Assembly (NCBI GenBank): GCA_943333505.2
Contig: CALQTN020000001.1
Span: forward strand, 92,673-156,672
Source of the DNA: Asaia bogorensis
GTDB lineage: Bacteria; Pseudomonadota; Alphaproteobacteria; Acetobacterales; Acetobacteraceae
Reading direction: 5' to 3'
Length of the DNA stretch: 64,000 bases
A program made the translations under genes and the position numbers. Numbering within the stretch: position 1 is the stretch's first letter; every line of letters begins with the position of its first letter. Under the pieces are notes generated by a model. The model made no database searches, was not told the DNA's origin, and was given only the letters and a program-made list of their open reading frames with translations. Positions 1 through 9,599 of the stretch are shown here, piece after piece.

Positions 1-443
1 CGCTTCTGGCCCTCGAAAGCAAACGGCTTGGTCACAACACCGACGGTCAGGATGTCGCGTTCCCGCGCCAGCCGCGCGATGACCGGAGCGGCTCCGGTGC
101 CGGTGCCGCCGCCCATTCCGGCGGTGATGAAGATCATGTTGACGCCCTCGAGGTGGCGCATAAGTTCCTCGGCCGCTTCTTCCGCCGCCGCCTGGCCGAT
201 TTCCGGCTTGGCGCCTGCGCCGAGGCCGAGCGTGAGGTGCAGGCCAAGCTGAATGCGGCAATCGGCGCGCGAGTGCATCAATTGCTGGGCGTCAGTGTTG
301 GCAACAATGAACTCCACACCCTGAAGGTTCATCGCGATCATGTTGTCGACCGCGTTGGTGCCACCGCCGCCAACACCGATCACGGTAATGCGCGGGCGGA
401 AATCGGTGTGCGTGTGTTGTGGTATCGTCAGGTTCAGGGTCAT
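1..443 (-). CDS. ftsZ: Cell division protein FtsZ (3' part beyond window edge)
   Basis: FtsZ is the tubulin-like GTPase that polymerises into the Z-ring at mid-cell. About 147 N-terminal residues are visible. They start [20 protein letters not shown] and contain the first nucleotide-binding segment ([13 protein letters not shown]), the NTDAQ loop and the tubulin signature [12 protein letters not shown]. The ATG at 443 is preceded by GGGAGTGA, a good ribosome binding site. It is the last dcw gene here and lies 58 bp downstream of ftsA, the only non-overlapping junction in the cluster, so it may have its own translation or transcription signals. The C-terminal half, including the T7 loop and FtsA-binding tail, is outside the window. 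Confidence 0.97.
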   Translation of the reverse strand, partial: MTLNLTIPQHTHTDFRPRITVIGVGGGGTNAVDNMIAMNLQGVEFIVANTDAQQLMHSRADCRIQLGLHLTLGLGAGAKPEIGQAAAEEAAEELMRHLEGVNMIFITAGMGGGTGTGAAPVIARLARERDILTVGVVTKPFAFEGQK

Positions 444-501
444 CGCGGGTCACTCCCATATTGGGTTGGCTTTATCTGGTGCAGTCGATTCGTGAACAGG
501 T

Positions 502-1809
502 TCAGGCCCGTTCGCGGAGAAAATTAACAAAGCGGCGAAACCGGCCTTTCGGCCGTTCTGCTTCGAAGTCGATGTCGTGCAGCGGTCGCGCATTGCCGGC
601 AGCCCAGCCGAGCAGGCCGATCAGGGTCGCGAATGCCGGACCGCTGGCAGCGTCCGGCAGACCGCGTGGCAATACCGGCCGGCCGATGCGGACCTGGCGG
701 CCCAGCACGCGCTGGGCGAGGTCGGACATCCCCGATAGCTGGCTTGCCCCGCCGGTCAGCACCACACGATGGGCGGCAGCACGACCAAGACCCTCCTGTT
801 CCAGACGCTGGCGCACCAACTCGAAGGTTTCCTCAAGCCGTGGCTTGATGATGTTCACCACCATGCTGCGCGGAACCTTGTGGATCTGTTCGTCTTCTTC
901 GCCCACCTGTGGGACTGGGAGAAACTCGCGGTCGTCATCCGGGCTACCCTCGGCGTTGCCGAACATCGTCTTGAGCCGCTCGGCATGGGCGGTGGGGGTA
1001 GACAGCACGTTGGCAATATCGCGGGTGACATGCACGCCGCCGAGCGGCAACTGGGCGGTGTATTGCAAATGCCCGTTGGCGTAGACCGCCATGCCGGTGG
1101 TGCCGCCCCCCATATCGAGTACGGTCACACCGAGTTGGCGTTCATCACGGTCGAGCACCGCCTGGGCCGCTGCCATCGGAGCCGCCACCAACTCACTGAT
1201 TTCGAGGTCGCCGCGGGCAAGGCAAGCATCGAGGGTCCGCAACGCGGTGGTTGCGGCATCGATCACGTGCACCCGGCCATACAGGCTGTCGCAGAAGAGG
1301 CCGCGTGGATCGTCCAGGCCCTCGCTGTCATCGGCGGCAAAATCCAGCGGCAAGGCATGGATAAGGGTGCGGCCTTCGGATGCCATCCGACTGCGTGCAT
1401 CGAGCAGCATCCGCCGGATATCAGCCTGCACCACGGCGCGGCCACCGATCTGGGCTTGCAGGTTCAGCACCTGGCTGCGCGGCTGGCCGCAGGACAGGTT
1501 GACGGTGACGGTACGCAGTCGCACCCCGGCTTCTTCTTCCGCCTGGCCGACAGCGGCCCGGATTGCACGTTCGGCCTCGGCAATGTCGATCACCGCCCCT
1601 GCCCGCACGCCCCGGCCTTTCTGCCAGCCAAAGCCGATAACCCGCAGGCTCATATCCGACTCGCTGCGTCCAATGGCGCAGGTGATCTTGCTGGTGCCGA
1701 TATCGAGCACCCCGAAGGCCCCGGACTGGCGGGGTTTACCGCGCGGCGGATCACCCGGCTCGCTGGCTTTGGGTGGCTGGGGCAGCAAGCGGCGCGGAAT
1801 TTCGTTCAC
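502..1809 (-). CDS. ftsA: Cell division protein FtsA
   Basis: FtsA is the actin-fold ATPase that tethers FtsZ to the inner membrane and recruits later divisome proteins. The 435-residue product has the phosphate-1 motif GVLDIGTSKI (about 33-42), the phosphate-2 motif LDMGGGTTGM (231-240) and an adenosine motif VVLTGGASQL near 350. The basic amphipathic C-terminal tail, GRFRRFVNFLRER, matches the family's membrane-targeting helix. The first 30 residues are a proline-rich extension, common in alphaproteobacteria. The start overlaps the ftsQ stop by 4 bp (ATGA), suggesting translational coupling. Confidence 0.96.
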   Translation of the reverse strand: MNEIPRRLLPQPPKASEPGDPPRGKPRQSGAFGVLDIGTSKITCAIGRSESDMSLRVIGFGWQKGRGVRAGAVIDIAEAERAIRAAVGQAEEEAGVRLRTVTVNLSCGQPRSQVLNLQAQIGGRAVVQADIRRMLLDARSRMASEGRTLIHALPLDFAADDSEGLDDPRGLFCDSLYGRVHVIDAATTALRTLDACLARGDLEISELVAAPMAAAQAVLDRDERQLGVTVLDMGGGTTGMAVYANGHLQYTAQLPLGGVHVTRDIANVLSTPTAHAERLKTMFGNAEGSPDDDREFLPVPQVGEEDEQIHKVPRSMVVNIIKPRLEETFELVRQRLEQEGLGRAAAHRVVLTGGASQLSGMSDLAQRVLGRQVRIGRPVLPRGLPDAASGPAFATLIGLLGWAAGNARPLHDIDFEAERPKGRFRRFVNFLRERA

Positions 1810-2762
1810 GTCTTTCTCCCGGTCTGGCTTGCGGTATTGGGCGGCGGGGCGGATTGCGGCGTTTTGGAGTCGCTGTTGGGCCGCAGCGTCAACCGGTCCG
1901 GTAGGCGGAGATCGACGAGCTTCAACGATCGGTCGAGCACGGCGTGGCTCGCCTGCAATTCGACCAGCCGGGCGAGCGCCTGCATCGCGGCACCTTCGGG
2001 GAGCAGCACCTCGGTGCCACCTTTCATTTGCAGATTCCAGCGCCGTGCACCGATCCAGGTCGCGGTTTCCACCCGGGCCTGCACGCTTGGCTGGGTCGCG
2101 AGCGCATCGATGAGATCCGCTGCTGCCTTTTTGGCGCCTTCGCCGGCCACCAGCAAAAGCTCGGCCGAGAACGCCGCAACATCATCGTCCAACACCTCGC
2201 CTGCCCGATCGATCAGAAAGAACTCGCGCTTTTCCTGATAGACCGCGAACGGGCGCCGTTCGTTGATCTGCACCACGATGGTACCGGGCAGCCGGCGCAG
2301 CACATTGGCCGACTGCACCCATTTGATCGCTTCGAGTCGCTTCTGGGCATCGCGCGGCGAAAACGCCAGAATCGGATCGCCCTTACGAATGCTGAGCGCC
2401 CGCGCGATCGCCAGGAGCGGAGTTTTCTCGCGGCCTTCGAGCACGATGTCGGTCACCTTGAGGCCGGCGCGGGCGCCGAGATCGCCGAGTCGATCGCCAA
2501 AATCCGCGCCCTGGCCGAGCGATTGAAAGCCGGTGAACGCGAGCGCACCGCCCGCCAGCACCAGCATTACCAGCAATGCCGTGCGCAATTGTGCACGGGT
2601 GCGTCGCCAGATCAGCCGGCGGCGGCTCGGCCGGTCGGGCATCGCCCATGCCGCGGCCGCTTTCGGTTCTTCCATGGGATCCGCAGCCTGGGCCGTTGGC
2701 ACAGGAACGATGCGTCGGCGTGGCGCGGCGCCGTCAGGGCCCGGAGATTTCACCCGCGACAT
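1806..2762 (-). CDS. ftsQ: Cell division protein FtsQ
   Basis: FtsQ is a bitopic divisome protein linking early (FtsZ/FtsA) and late (FtsL/FtsB, FtsW/FtsI) components. The product has a basic, proline-rich cytoplasmic N-terminus, one membrane segment (ALLVMLVLAGGALAF), a POTRA-like domain (KVTDIVLEGREKTP onward) and the FtsQ C-terminal domain. I chose the ATG at 2762 (MSRVKSPG) because GGAGAA lies just upstream and the overlap with ddl is then only 13 bp. An in-frame start at 2789 would add nine residues. The weakly conserved tail ends in a polar stretch. Confidence 0.93.
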   Translation of the reverse strand: MSRVKSPGPDGAAPRRRIVPVPTAQAADPMEEPKAAAAWAMPDRPSRRRLIWRRTRAQLRTALLVMLVLAGGALAFTGFQSLGQGADFGDRLGDLGARAGLKVTDIVLEGREKTPLLAIARALSIRKGDPILAFSPRDAQKRLEAIKWVQSANVLRRLPGTIVVQINERRPFAVYQEKREFFLIDRAGEVLDDDVAAFSAELLLVAGEGAKKAAADLIDALATQPSVQARVETATWIGARRWNLQMKGGTEVLLPEGAAMQALARLVELQASHAVLDRSLKLVDLRLPDRLTLRPNSDSKTPQSAPPPNTASQTGRKT

Positions 2763-3667
2763 GACGCGTTCTCCACCATCCACGCGCACAGGCTGGGGAA
2801 GTCCATACCGTGATGGGCCGCTTGTTCGGGCAGCAGCGAGGTCGGCGTCAGGCCCGGCTGGGTGTTGACTTCGAGCAGGATCAACCGACCAGGCTCACCG
2901 GCGGTGTCGTCGTAGCGAAAATCCGACCGTGTCGCGCCCCGGCAGCCCAGGGCGCGATGGGCGGCAAGGGCGACGTCCTTGGCCTGCTGATAGATCGCCG
3001 GGTGGATGGCGGCGGGAATGATGTGGCGCGAACCACCCGCAGCGTATTTGGCTTCGTAATCGTAAAACAGATTAGTTGAGGTGATGTCGGTGACATCGAG
3101 CGCCCGATCGCCCATTACGCCCACGGTCAATTCGCGCCCGGGAATGAATTCCTCGACCAGCGCGGTGGGGCCGAAACGCCAGGTGGCAGCAACCTCAGCC
3201 CGGCGATTGCCACCGTCGCGCATGATCTCGACGCCAACCGATGACCCTTCATTGACGGGCTTGATCACATAGGGCAACGGCAACGGATCGGCATGTTCGA
3301 GGGCGGCGATATCGACCACTGCGCCACGCGCGACCGGCAGTCCGGCTGCCAGAAACACTGCCCGGGCCGCCGCCTTGTCCATCGCAACTGCTGACGCACG
3401 GACCCCGGAATGGGTGTAGGGAATGGCGAGCCAATCCAGCACACCCTGGATCGCGCCATCTTCGCCGAACCGGCCATGCAGCGCGTTGAACACGACATCG
3501 GGGCGCGGATCGAGCGCGCGCAACACCGCGGCCAGATCGCTGCCGACTTCCACCGGGGTGACGTCGTAGCCGGCGACGCGCAAGGCCGCGATCACCTGAC
3601 GGCCCGATGACAGGCTGACCTCGCGCTCGGCCGACATGCCGCCAAACAGGACTGCAACCCGGGTCAT
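2750..3667 (-). CDS. ddl: D-alanine--D-alanine ligase
   Basis: Ddl is the ATP-grasp enzyme that joins two D-alanines for the UDP-MurNAc-pentapeptide. It has 305 residues, typical of DdlB forms. The N-terminus VAVLFGGMSAEREVSLSSG is the Ddl signature 1. The segment YVIKPVNEGSSVGV carries the ATP-binding lysine and serine loop, and LLEVNTQPGLTPTSLLPEQA carries the metal-binding and D-Ala-binding residues. It overlaps murB upstream by 4 bp and ftsQ downstream by about 13 bp, as in other dcw clusters. Confidence 0.97.
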   Translation of the reverse strand: MTRVAVLFGGMSAEREVSLSSGRQVIAALRVAGYDVTPVEVGSDLAAVLRALDPRPDVVFNALHGRFGEDGAIQGVLDWLAIPYTHSGVRASAVAMDKAAARAVFLAAGLPVARGAVVDIAALEHADPLPLPYVIKPVNEGSSVGVEIMRDGGNRRAEVAATWRFGPTALVEEFIPGRELTVGVMGDRALDVTDITSTNLFYDYEAKYAAGGSRHIIPAAIHPAIYQQAKDVALAAHRALGCRGATRSDFRYDDTAGEPGRLILLEVNTQPGLTPTSLLPEQAAHHGMDFPSLCAWMVENASCRG

Positions 3668-4581
3668 GCCGGCACCCCGATGCGACGAATTTCCCAGTGC
3701 AGGTCAATCCCACTGGCGGCCTGGACGCGACGGCGCAGATCCTCGCCGAGGCCTTCGATATCGGCGGCGGTGGCGTTGCCTGTGTTGATCAGAAAATTAC
3801 AGTGTTTTTCCGACACCTGCGCGCCGCCACGGATCAAGCCCCGTCCGCCGACGCTGTCGATCAACTCCCAGGCCTTCATGTCGGGCGGGTTGCGGAAGGT
3901 GGAGCCGCCGGTGCGGGCACGGACCGGTTGGCTGGCCTCGCGTGCGGCACGGATTTCCGCCATTTCGGCCGCGATTCTATGCAGATCGCCGGCACGGGCA
4001 CGCAACCGGGCGCGCACCACCACCGCTTCGGGTGGCAGGCTGGAATGGCGGTACGCCAAGCAGATCTGGCCAGCGGTCAGCCGGTGCAACGCACCATCCC
4101 GCGTCACGATCTCCACCCAGTCGAGGCATCCGGCGATGTCACCGCCGTAAGCACCGGCATTCATCGCGACTGCGCCACCAATGCTGCCGGGGATGCCGCA
4201 CAGGAAGGCGAGGCCGTCGAGGCCGGCGGCGGCGGCATGCTCGGCAACCGTGACATCCAATGCGCCGGCGCCGGCCACCACGCCATCGGCATCAGTTTCG
4301 ATCGCGGTAAAGCCCCGGGTCAGGCGCAAGACAACGCCATGCACCCCACCGTCGCGGATGATCAGGTTCGATGCCGCACCCAGCGTCGTGACGCTGATGT
4401 CAAGCGGCAGCGCGGCAAGGAACTGGCGCAGATCGTCAACATCGGCCGGCCGAACCAGCGCCTCCGCCGGACCACCAACCCGAAACCATGTCGTCGGACC
4501 AAGCGGGGCATCGGCCTGCACCCGCCCACGTAAGGGCGGCAGGCGATCCAGAAGGTGAAGGGTTGCAGGATCGGCCATCAT
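3664..4581 (-). CDS. murB: UDP-N-acetylenolpyruvoylglucosamine reductase
   Basis: MurB is the FAD-dependent reductase that turns UDP-GlcNAc-enolpyruvate into UDP-MurNAc using NADPH. The 305-residue product has the FAD-binding stretches [35 protein letters not shown] and [20 protein letters not shown]. The segment GGSTFRNPP contains the proton-donor serine and [15 protein letters not shown] is a conserved C-terminal motif. The YRHSSL tyrosine and the compact length indicate a type II MurB without the extra loop of the E. coli enzyme. It overlaps murC and ddl by 4 bp each. Confidence 0.97.
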   Translation of the reverse strand: MMADPATLHLLDRLPPLRGRVQADAPLGPTTWFRVGGPAEALVRPADVDDLRQFLAALPLDISVTTLGAASNLIIRDGGVHGVVLRLTRGFTAIETDADGVVAGAGALDVTVAEHAAAAGLDGLAFLCGIPGSIGGAVAMNAGAYGGDIAGCLDWVEIVTRDGALHRLTAGQICLAYRHSSLPPEAVVVRARLRARAGDLHRIAAEMAEIRAAREASQPVRARTGGSTFRNPPDMKAWELIDSVGGRGLIRGGAQVSEKHCNFLINTGNATAADIEGLGEDLRRRVQAASGIDLHWEIRRIGVPA

Positions 4582-6005
4582 CGCTTTGGCGTCCTGGGGC
4601 CTTGCAGAGCGGCAAGTTGCGCGGGCAGCGCCTGGGCCCAGGCAGTAATGTTGCCGGCGCCGAGGCAGACCACCAGATCGCCTGGCTTGGCAATGGCGTG
4701 GACCATTTCGGCGAGATGGGTCGGGCTCGGCAACGGCACTACGCTGCGATGCCCGCTGGCGCGCAGGCCCTCGACCAGGGCATCGCGGTTGATGCCGTCA
4801 ATCGGTGGCTCGCCGGCGGCGTAGACATCGGCCACGATCACCGTGCCAGCTTCGTTCATGCAGGTGCAGAACTCGCTGAACAGGCTTGCCAGGCGGGTGT
4901 AGCGATGCGGTTGCACCACCGCGATCACGTTATTGGCCCCGGTCTGGCGGGCAGCTTTCAGGACCGCGGCGATTTCGACAGGGTGGTGGCCGTAATCATC
5001 GATGACGACGATGCCGCCCGCATCACCGGTGCGGGTGAAACGGCGCTTGACGCCCTTGAAGCCGAGGAAGGCGGATTTGATGCTGTCAGCGTCGATATCC
5101 ATCTCAACCGCAATTGCGATCGCCGCCAATGCGTTGGAAACATTGTGCTGCCCGACCATCGGCAGACGGAACGGACCCATCTGCTTGGTTCGTCCGGTGA
5201 TCCTGTCGGTAACCCCGACATGAAAGGTCGAGCCGTTGGTGTCGGCGTTCAGACGTTCGCCGCGCACATCCGCCTGCGGCGAAAACCCATAGGTGATGAT
5301 GCGGCGATCCGACAGACGCGGGATCATCTGCTGCACAGCGGGGTGGTCGATGCACAGCACCGCAAAGCCGTAGAACGGCACATTCTGCACGAATTGCTCG
5401 AAGCCGCCGAGCATGGCTTCCGCCGTGCCCCAATGGTCGAGATGCTCGGGGTCCATGTTGGTAACGACCGCAATCGTGGCCGGCAGACGCAGGAAGGTGC
5501 CGTCGCTTTCATCGGCCTCGACAACCATCCACTCGCCGTCGCCCAGGCGGGTGTTGCTGCCATAGGCTTCGATGATGCCGCCATTGATCACCATCGGGTC
5601 AAGCCGGGCGGCTTCCAGAACGGCTGCCACCATCGATGTCGTGGTGGTCTTGCCGTGGCTGCCACCGACGGCGATGGCCCAGCGCAGCCGCATCAGTTCG
5701 GCGAGCATTTCGGCGCGGCGCACCACCGGGATCAGCCGTTCGCGCGCGGCCTGGACCTCGGGGTTGCCGGATTTGACGGCAGTCGAGGTAACCACCACCT
5801 GGGCGGCGCCCAGATTGGCTGCGGCATGTCCGATAAAGACCTGAATGCCCGCAGCCCGGAGGCGGGCAACATTGCTGCCCTCGGCGATGTCGCTGCCCTG
5901 CACGGTGTAACCGAGATTATGCAGCACCTCGGCAATGCCGGACATGCCAATGCCGCCAATTCCGACGAAATGAATAGCGCCAATCGAACGTGGCATCGCC
6001 CTCAT
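4578..6005 (-). CDS. murC: UDP-N-acetylmuramate--L-alanine ligase
   Basis: MurC is the Mur ligase that adds L-alanine to UDP-MurNAc. The N-terminal domain starts with the Rossmann-like [18 protein letters not shown]. The ATP-binding P-loop is [23 protein letters not shown] is the metal-binding region, and [10 protein letters not shown] is typical of MurC. The frame is open upstream to 6140. I chose the ATG at 6005 because AGGAGA lies seven bases before it, it forms the usual ATGA overlap with murG, and the upstream residues are low-complexity basic sequence. The product is then 475 residues, normal for the family. Confidence 0.96.
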   Translation of the reverse strand: MRAMPRSIGAIHFVGIGGIGMSGIAEVLHNLGYTVQGSDIAEGSNVARLRAAGIQVFIGHAAANLGAAQVVVTSTAVKSGNPEVQAARERLIPVVRRAEMLAELMRLRWAIAVGGSHGKTTTTSMVAAVLEAARLDPMVINGGIIEAYGSNTRLGDGEWMVVEADESDGTFLRLPATIAVVTNMDPEHLDHWGTAEAMLGGFEQFVQNVPFYGFAVLCIDHPAVQQMIPRLSDRRIITYGFSPQADVRGERLNADTNGSTFHVGVTDRITGRTKQMGPFRLPMVGQHNVSNALAAIAIAVEMDIDADSIKSAFLGFKGVKRRFTRTGDAGGIVVIDDYGHHPVEIAAVLKAARQTGANNVIAVVQPHRYTRLASLFSEFCTCMNEAGTVIVADVYAAGEPPIDGINRDALVEGLRASGHRSVVPLPSPTHLAEMVHAIAKPGDLVVCLGAGNITAWAQALPAQLAALQGPRTPKR

Positions 6006-7117
6006 GGCGTGATCTCCTGACGGGCGTGAAACTGGACGAGATCGGCGAGCGCGCTTGCTGCATGGGGCTGGGCGAGCGCGCTCGCGGCGGCGGCGGCACG
6101 GGTCAGCGTGGTCGGAGCGGCCAGCAGGCTCGCAAGGCATTCGGCCAGAGCATCGGCGGTGAAATCGGGCTGCGCGATGAGCCAGGCCGCGCCACCCGCC
6201 GCAAGACCCTCGGCGTTGGCAGTCTGGTGATCGTCGATTGCGGATGGCAGTGGCACCAGAATGCTTGGCCGTCCTGCGACCGCAAGTTCGGCAATGGTTG
6301 ACGCCCCGGCGCGCGCGATCACCAGATGGGCGGCGCGCAGCAGGTCATCGACATTGGGGAAGAAGCTGGACAGCGTCGCCTCGGTTGCGAGGGCTGCGTA
6401 GGCGTCGCGCACTGCCGGCAGATCTTCGCTGCGACATTGCTGGGTTATTGCCAGGCGCGCGCGCAAGTCGGCCGGCAGACGCGCGATGGCCTGCGGCACC
6501 ACATCGCTGAACACCCGCGCGCCGAGCGAACCGCCCAGCACCAGAAGCTGGATGCGATCGGCGGGAGGCACAAAGCCGGTGCCATAAAGGGCCGCAACCG
6601 ACGGGCGCACGGGTGTGCCGGTCAAGACAGTTGCCACGCCCTTGGGCACGGAGCGGATCTCGGCAAAGCTGGTGGCAACGCTATCAGCGAAGCGCGACAG
6701 AAAGCGATTGGCCCGGCCGAGCACCGCGTTCTGCTCGTGCAGGATAATCACCGGACGGGGCTTCAACAACCGTGCGGCCAGCACCGGCGCAACGCTTGGG
6801 TAGCCGCCAAAGGCGACCACCGCCGACGGGTTGAGCCGCGCCATGATCCGGCGCGCCTGGACTGTGCCGGCGGCAAGGAAAGCGGCCGCCTTGATCGCCC
6901 GCACCCAGCCGCGCCCGGCAATGCCGGCGCCACGGATCACGAAGCGTTCGGTATTGGCGAATACTGCGGATGTCAGGCCGGCGGATCGGGCATCGGTCAA
7001 CAACACGACCCGTTCGCCCCGGGCCAGCAACTCCGCCGCCAGTGCCTCGGCGGGAAAGAAATGCCCGCCCGTACCGCCAGCCGCAATCACGATCGGGCGC
7101 ACCATCGGGCCCCTCAT
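6002..7117 (-). CDS. murG: Undecaprenyl-PP-MurNAc-pentapeptide GlcNAc transferase
   Basis: MurG is the GT28 glycosyltransferase on the cytoplasmic membrane face that adds GlcNAc to lipid I to make lipid II. The 371-residue product has the N-terminal glycine-rich loop [20 protein letters not shown], the middle motif [16 protein letters not shown], and the UDP-GlcNAc-binding region [26 protein letters not shown] followed by DDHQTANA. It overlaps ftsW and murC by 4 bp each. A second ATG four codons in is possible, but the first gives the ATGA coupling seen elsewhere in the cluster. Confidence 0.97.
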   Translation of the reverse strand: MRGPMVRPIVIAAGGTGGHFFPAEALAAELLARGERVVLLTDARSAGLTSAVFANTERFVIRGAGIAGRGWVRAIKAAAFLAAGTVQARRIMARLNPSAVVAFGGYPSVAPVLAARLLKPRPVIILHEQNAVLGRANRFLSRFADSVATSFAEIRSVPKGVATVLTGTPVRPSVAALYGTGFVPPADRIQLLVLGGSLGARVFSDVVPQAIARLPADLRARLAITQQCRSEDLPAVRDAYAALATEATLSSFFPNVDDLLRAAHLVIARAGASTIAELAVAGRPSILVPLPSAIDDHQTANAEGLAAGGAAWLIAQPDFTADALAECLASLLAAPTTLTRAAAAASALAQPHAASALADLVQFHARQEITP

Positions 7118-8250
7118 GTCGGTTCACTCGGAATGCGGCGGCGGGTCAACGCCAGCATCATGCCGATGCCGAGTGCCACCGCGAGCGCCGACGATCCGCC
7201 ATAGGAAATGAATGGCAAGGTCATGCCCTTGGGTGGGATCAGCCCGAGGGTGGATGCCATGTTGACCCAGGCCTGCAATCCAAAACCGCAGGCAAGGCCG
7301 GTTACCGCCAGCACCACGAACAGATCGCGTTCCTGCAACTGGCGCATCAGCGCCCGCAGCACAATGAAGGCGAACACCGCGAGAATGAAGATGCAGACCA
7401 GCAGACCGAATTCCTCGCCGGCGACGGCAAAGACAAAATCGGCATGGGCGTCGGGGATGAAGTCCTTAACCCGACCTTCGCCGGCGCCGCGTCCGAGCAG
7501 GCCGCCACTGCCAAAGGCCTGCATCGAGCGGTCGATCTGCGAGGTGCCGTCGCTGCGATTGGGGTGGAGAAATCCTTCGACCCGGTCATGAAAATGGCCA
7601 ATGAAGGTGTAGGCGGCGACCCCGCCGGCAGCGATCAGACCAGCCACGCCCACAGTCAGGAAAATGTTCAGCCCGTTGACGAAAAGCTGGACCACAAACA
7701 CGCCGAGCAACACCGCCAGCATGCCGATATCAGGTTGGGCTTTCAGCAACAGGCCAATGACGGCCATGACCACGAGCGCAGCCGCGGGCCAGATCAGCCG
7801 GCGGAGCCAATTGGTCTCACGCCGACCTTCCGATAGCAGCCAGGCAGCGACCACAGCGAAGCACGGCTTGAGAAATTCGCTCGGCTGCATCGACATGCCG
7901 GGCAGGCTCACCCAGCGCCTGGCGCCTTTGATTTCCATCCCGACAATCAAGGTCATCGCGGTCATTCCGAGGGCGGCAATGCAGCCAGCCAGCGCCAGCA
8001 GACGCACGCCGCGTGGTGACAGCATGCTGACACCGATCACAATTCCAATTGCGATCAGCAGGAAGAACACCTGCTTGAGAATGAAAACGTCACGCGAGAT
8101 GCGAATGCGCTCCGCCACCGCCGGGCTTGCGGCCAGCATCATCACGTAGCCGACGCCGATCAGCACGGCGATGCTGACCAGCGTCAGCCGGTCCACCGTC
8201 CACCACCAGCGGCCGAGGACCGAGTTATCCGCGCGGGTGAAGTCAGACAT
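7114..8250 (-). CDS. ftsW: Peptidoglycan glycosyltransferase FtsW (SEDS)
   Basis: FtsW is the septal SEDS-family glycan polymerase that works with the transpeptidase FtsI. The 378-residue polytopic protein has about ten membrane segments. It carries the family motifs GARRWVSLPGMSMQPSEFLK, the large extracytoplasmic loop QAFGSGGLLGRGAGEGRVK, and IPDAHADFVFAVAGEEFG with the conserved acidic region. The C-terminal motif PPKGMTLPFISYGGSS is typical of FtsW/RodA. It abuts murD with a 1-bp TAATG overlap. Its place between murD and murG supports FtsW over RodA. Confidence 0.96.
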   Translation of the reverse strand: MSDFTRADNSVLGRWWWTVDRLTLVSIAVLIGVGYVMMLAASPAVAERIRISRDVFILKQVFFLLIAIGIVIGVSMLSPRGVRLLALAGCIAALGMTAMTLIVGMEIKGARRWVSLPGMSMQPSEFLKPCFAVVAAWLLSEGRRETNWLRRLIWPAAALVVMAVIGLLLKAQPDIGMLAVLLGVFVVQLFVNGLNIFLTVGVAGLIAAGGVAAYTFIGHFHDRVEGFLHPNRSDGTSQIDRSMQAFGSGGLLGRGAGEGRVKDFIPDAHADFVFAVAGEEFGLLVCIFILAVFAFIVLRALMRQLQERDLFVVLAVTGLACGFGLQAWVNMASTLGLIPPKGMTLPFISYGGSSALAVALGIGMMLALTRRRIPSEPT

Positions 8251-9599
8251 TATGTGCCCTCCCGCAATTTGATGGCGGCGACCTGATCGCGGAACATGTC
8301 GCCACGCTGGTCAAAGCCAGTGAACTGGTCCCAACTCGCGCAGGCCGGGGACAGCAGAACGACCGGGGCCACGCCATCGCGTGCCGCCTGCCAGGCCTGT
8401 TCGGTTGCTTCCGTCAGCGTGCCGACGCAGCGATAAGGCACGCCGTGCCCGGCCAGGGTGGCGGCCAGGATCGGGGCGTCGCGCCCGATCAGCAGTGCCA
8501 AGCGGATGCGCGGGAAGTATTTCGTCAGCGGCTCGATCCCGCCTTCCTTGGCTTGCCCGCCGGCGATCAGGATGAAGTGGTCGTAGCAAACCATGGCCCG
8601 GGCGGTGCTGTCGGCGTTGGTGGCTTTGCTATCATTGATAAAACGAATGCCCGCGATGCTGCCGACATCTTCCTGGCGATGCGGCAGGCCGGGGTAGGAC
8701 AGGATGCCGGCGGCGATTTCGGCGCGGCTGAGCCCGAGATGCAGCGCCATCGCAGACGCTGCCGCCGCATTCTGCGCGTTATGTGCGCCAGGCAGGGCAC
8801 GCGCCTGCGCCAGATCGACGATCACCCCGAAGCTGTCCTGCAATAGCGTGCCGTTGGCCCAAAAATCAGCGCGGGGAACGCCCGCGATGGTGACGGCATG
8901 CAGCTCCGCCGCCATGGCGCGCGACATGTCATCCTCGATGCCCACCACCGCCAGATCGCCATCGGTCTGCCGATCAAAGATCGCCCGTTTGGCGCGCGCG
9001 TAGCCCGCCATATCGCCATGGCGGTCAAGATGATCGGGACTGAGGTTCAACATCACGGCAGCATTAAAGCGAACCGTCGCGAGCCGCTCCAACATGTAAG
9101 ATGACATTTCGATCACATAAACGCCGTCATTGCCGAGCAACGGCAGATCGAGCGCCGCAATCCCGAGATTGCCGCCCGCCGCCACTGGCCGCCCGGTGCC
9201 GGCGATCATGTGGGCGAGCAACGCGGTGGTGGTGGATTTGCCGTTGGTGCCCGTGACGCCGGCGAAGCGCGCCTGCGATCCGGCGAGACGCACGGCACGA
9301 TAGAGCAATTCAACGTCCGACAGGATCGGCACGCCGGCCGCGATCGCCGTGGCGGCAATCGGGTGCGGCTTCGGCAAATGGTGCGGAATGCCGGGCGACA
9401 GCACCAGCGCGTCGAGGCCGTTCATGTCCGGTATCCGCACATCAAGTCCGATCGCCGCCACGCGTGCCGCTTCGGTATCATCCCAGACCGTTACGGCAGC
9501 CCCCAACGCCACCAACCGGCGCGCCACCGGCAGGCCGTTCCTGCCCAGGCCGATAACGGCAAACCGCAATCCCGCAAAAAGATTGGTCGGGAAATTCAC
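8250..9599 (-). CDS. murD: UDP-N-acetylmuramoylalanine--D-glutamate ligase
   Basis: MurD is the Mur ligase that adds D-glutamate to UDP-MurNAc-L-Ala in the cytoplasm. It has 449 residues. The N-terminal domain begins FAVIGLGRNGLPVARRL. The P-loop is FAGVTGTNGKSTTTALLAHM. NLSPDHLDRHGDMAGYARAKRAIF is the conserved central motif and FINDSKATNADSTARAM matches the MurD-specific D/N-DSKATN motif. The GTG or ATG start region overlaps the mraY stop by 4 bp. Confidence 0.96.
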   Translation of the reverse strand: MNFPTNLFAGLRFAVIGLGRNGLPVARRLVALGAAVTVWDDTEAARVAAIGLDVRIPDMNGLDALVLSPGIPHHLPKPHPIAATAIAAGVPILSDVELLYRAVRLAGSQARFAGVTGTNGKSTTTALLAHMIAGTGRPVAAGGNLGIAALDLPLLGNDGVYVIEMSSYMLERLATVRFNAAVMLNLSPDHLDRHGDMAGYARAKRAIFDRQTDGDLAVVGIEDDMSRAMAAELHAVTIAGVPRADFWANGTLLQDSFGVIVDLAQARALPGAHNAQNAAAASAMALHLGLSRAEIAAGILSYPGLPHRQEDVGSIAGIRFINDSKATNADSTARAMVCYDHFILIAGGQAKEGGIEPLTKYFPRIRLALLIGRDAPILAATLAGHGVPYRCVGTLTEATEQAWQAARDGVAPVVLLSPACASWDQFTGFDQRGDMFRDQVAAIKLREGT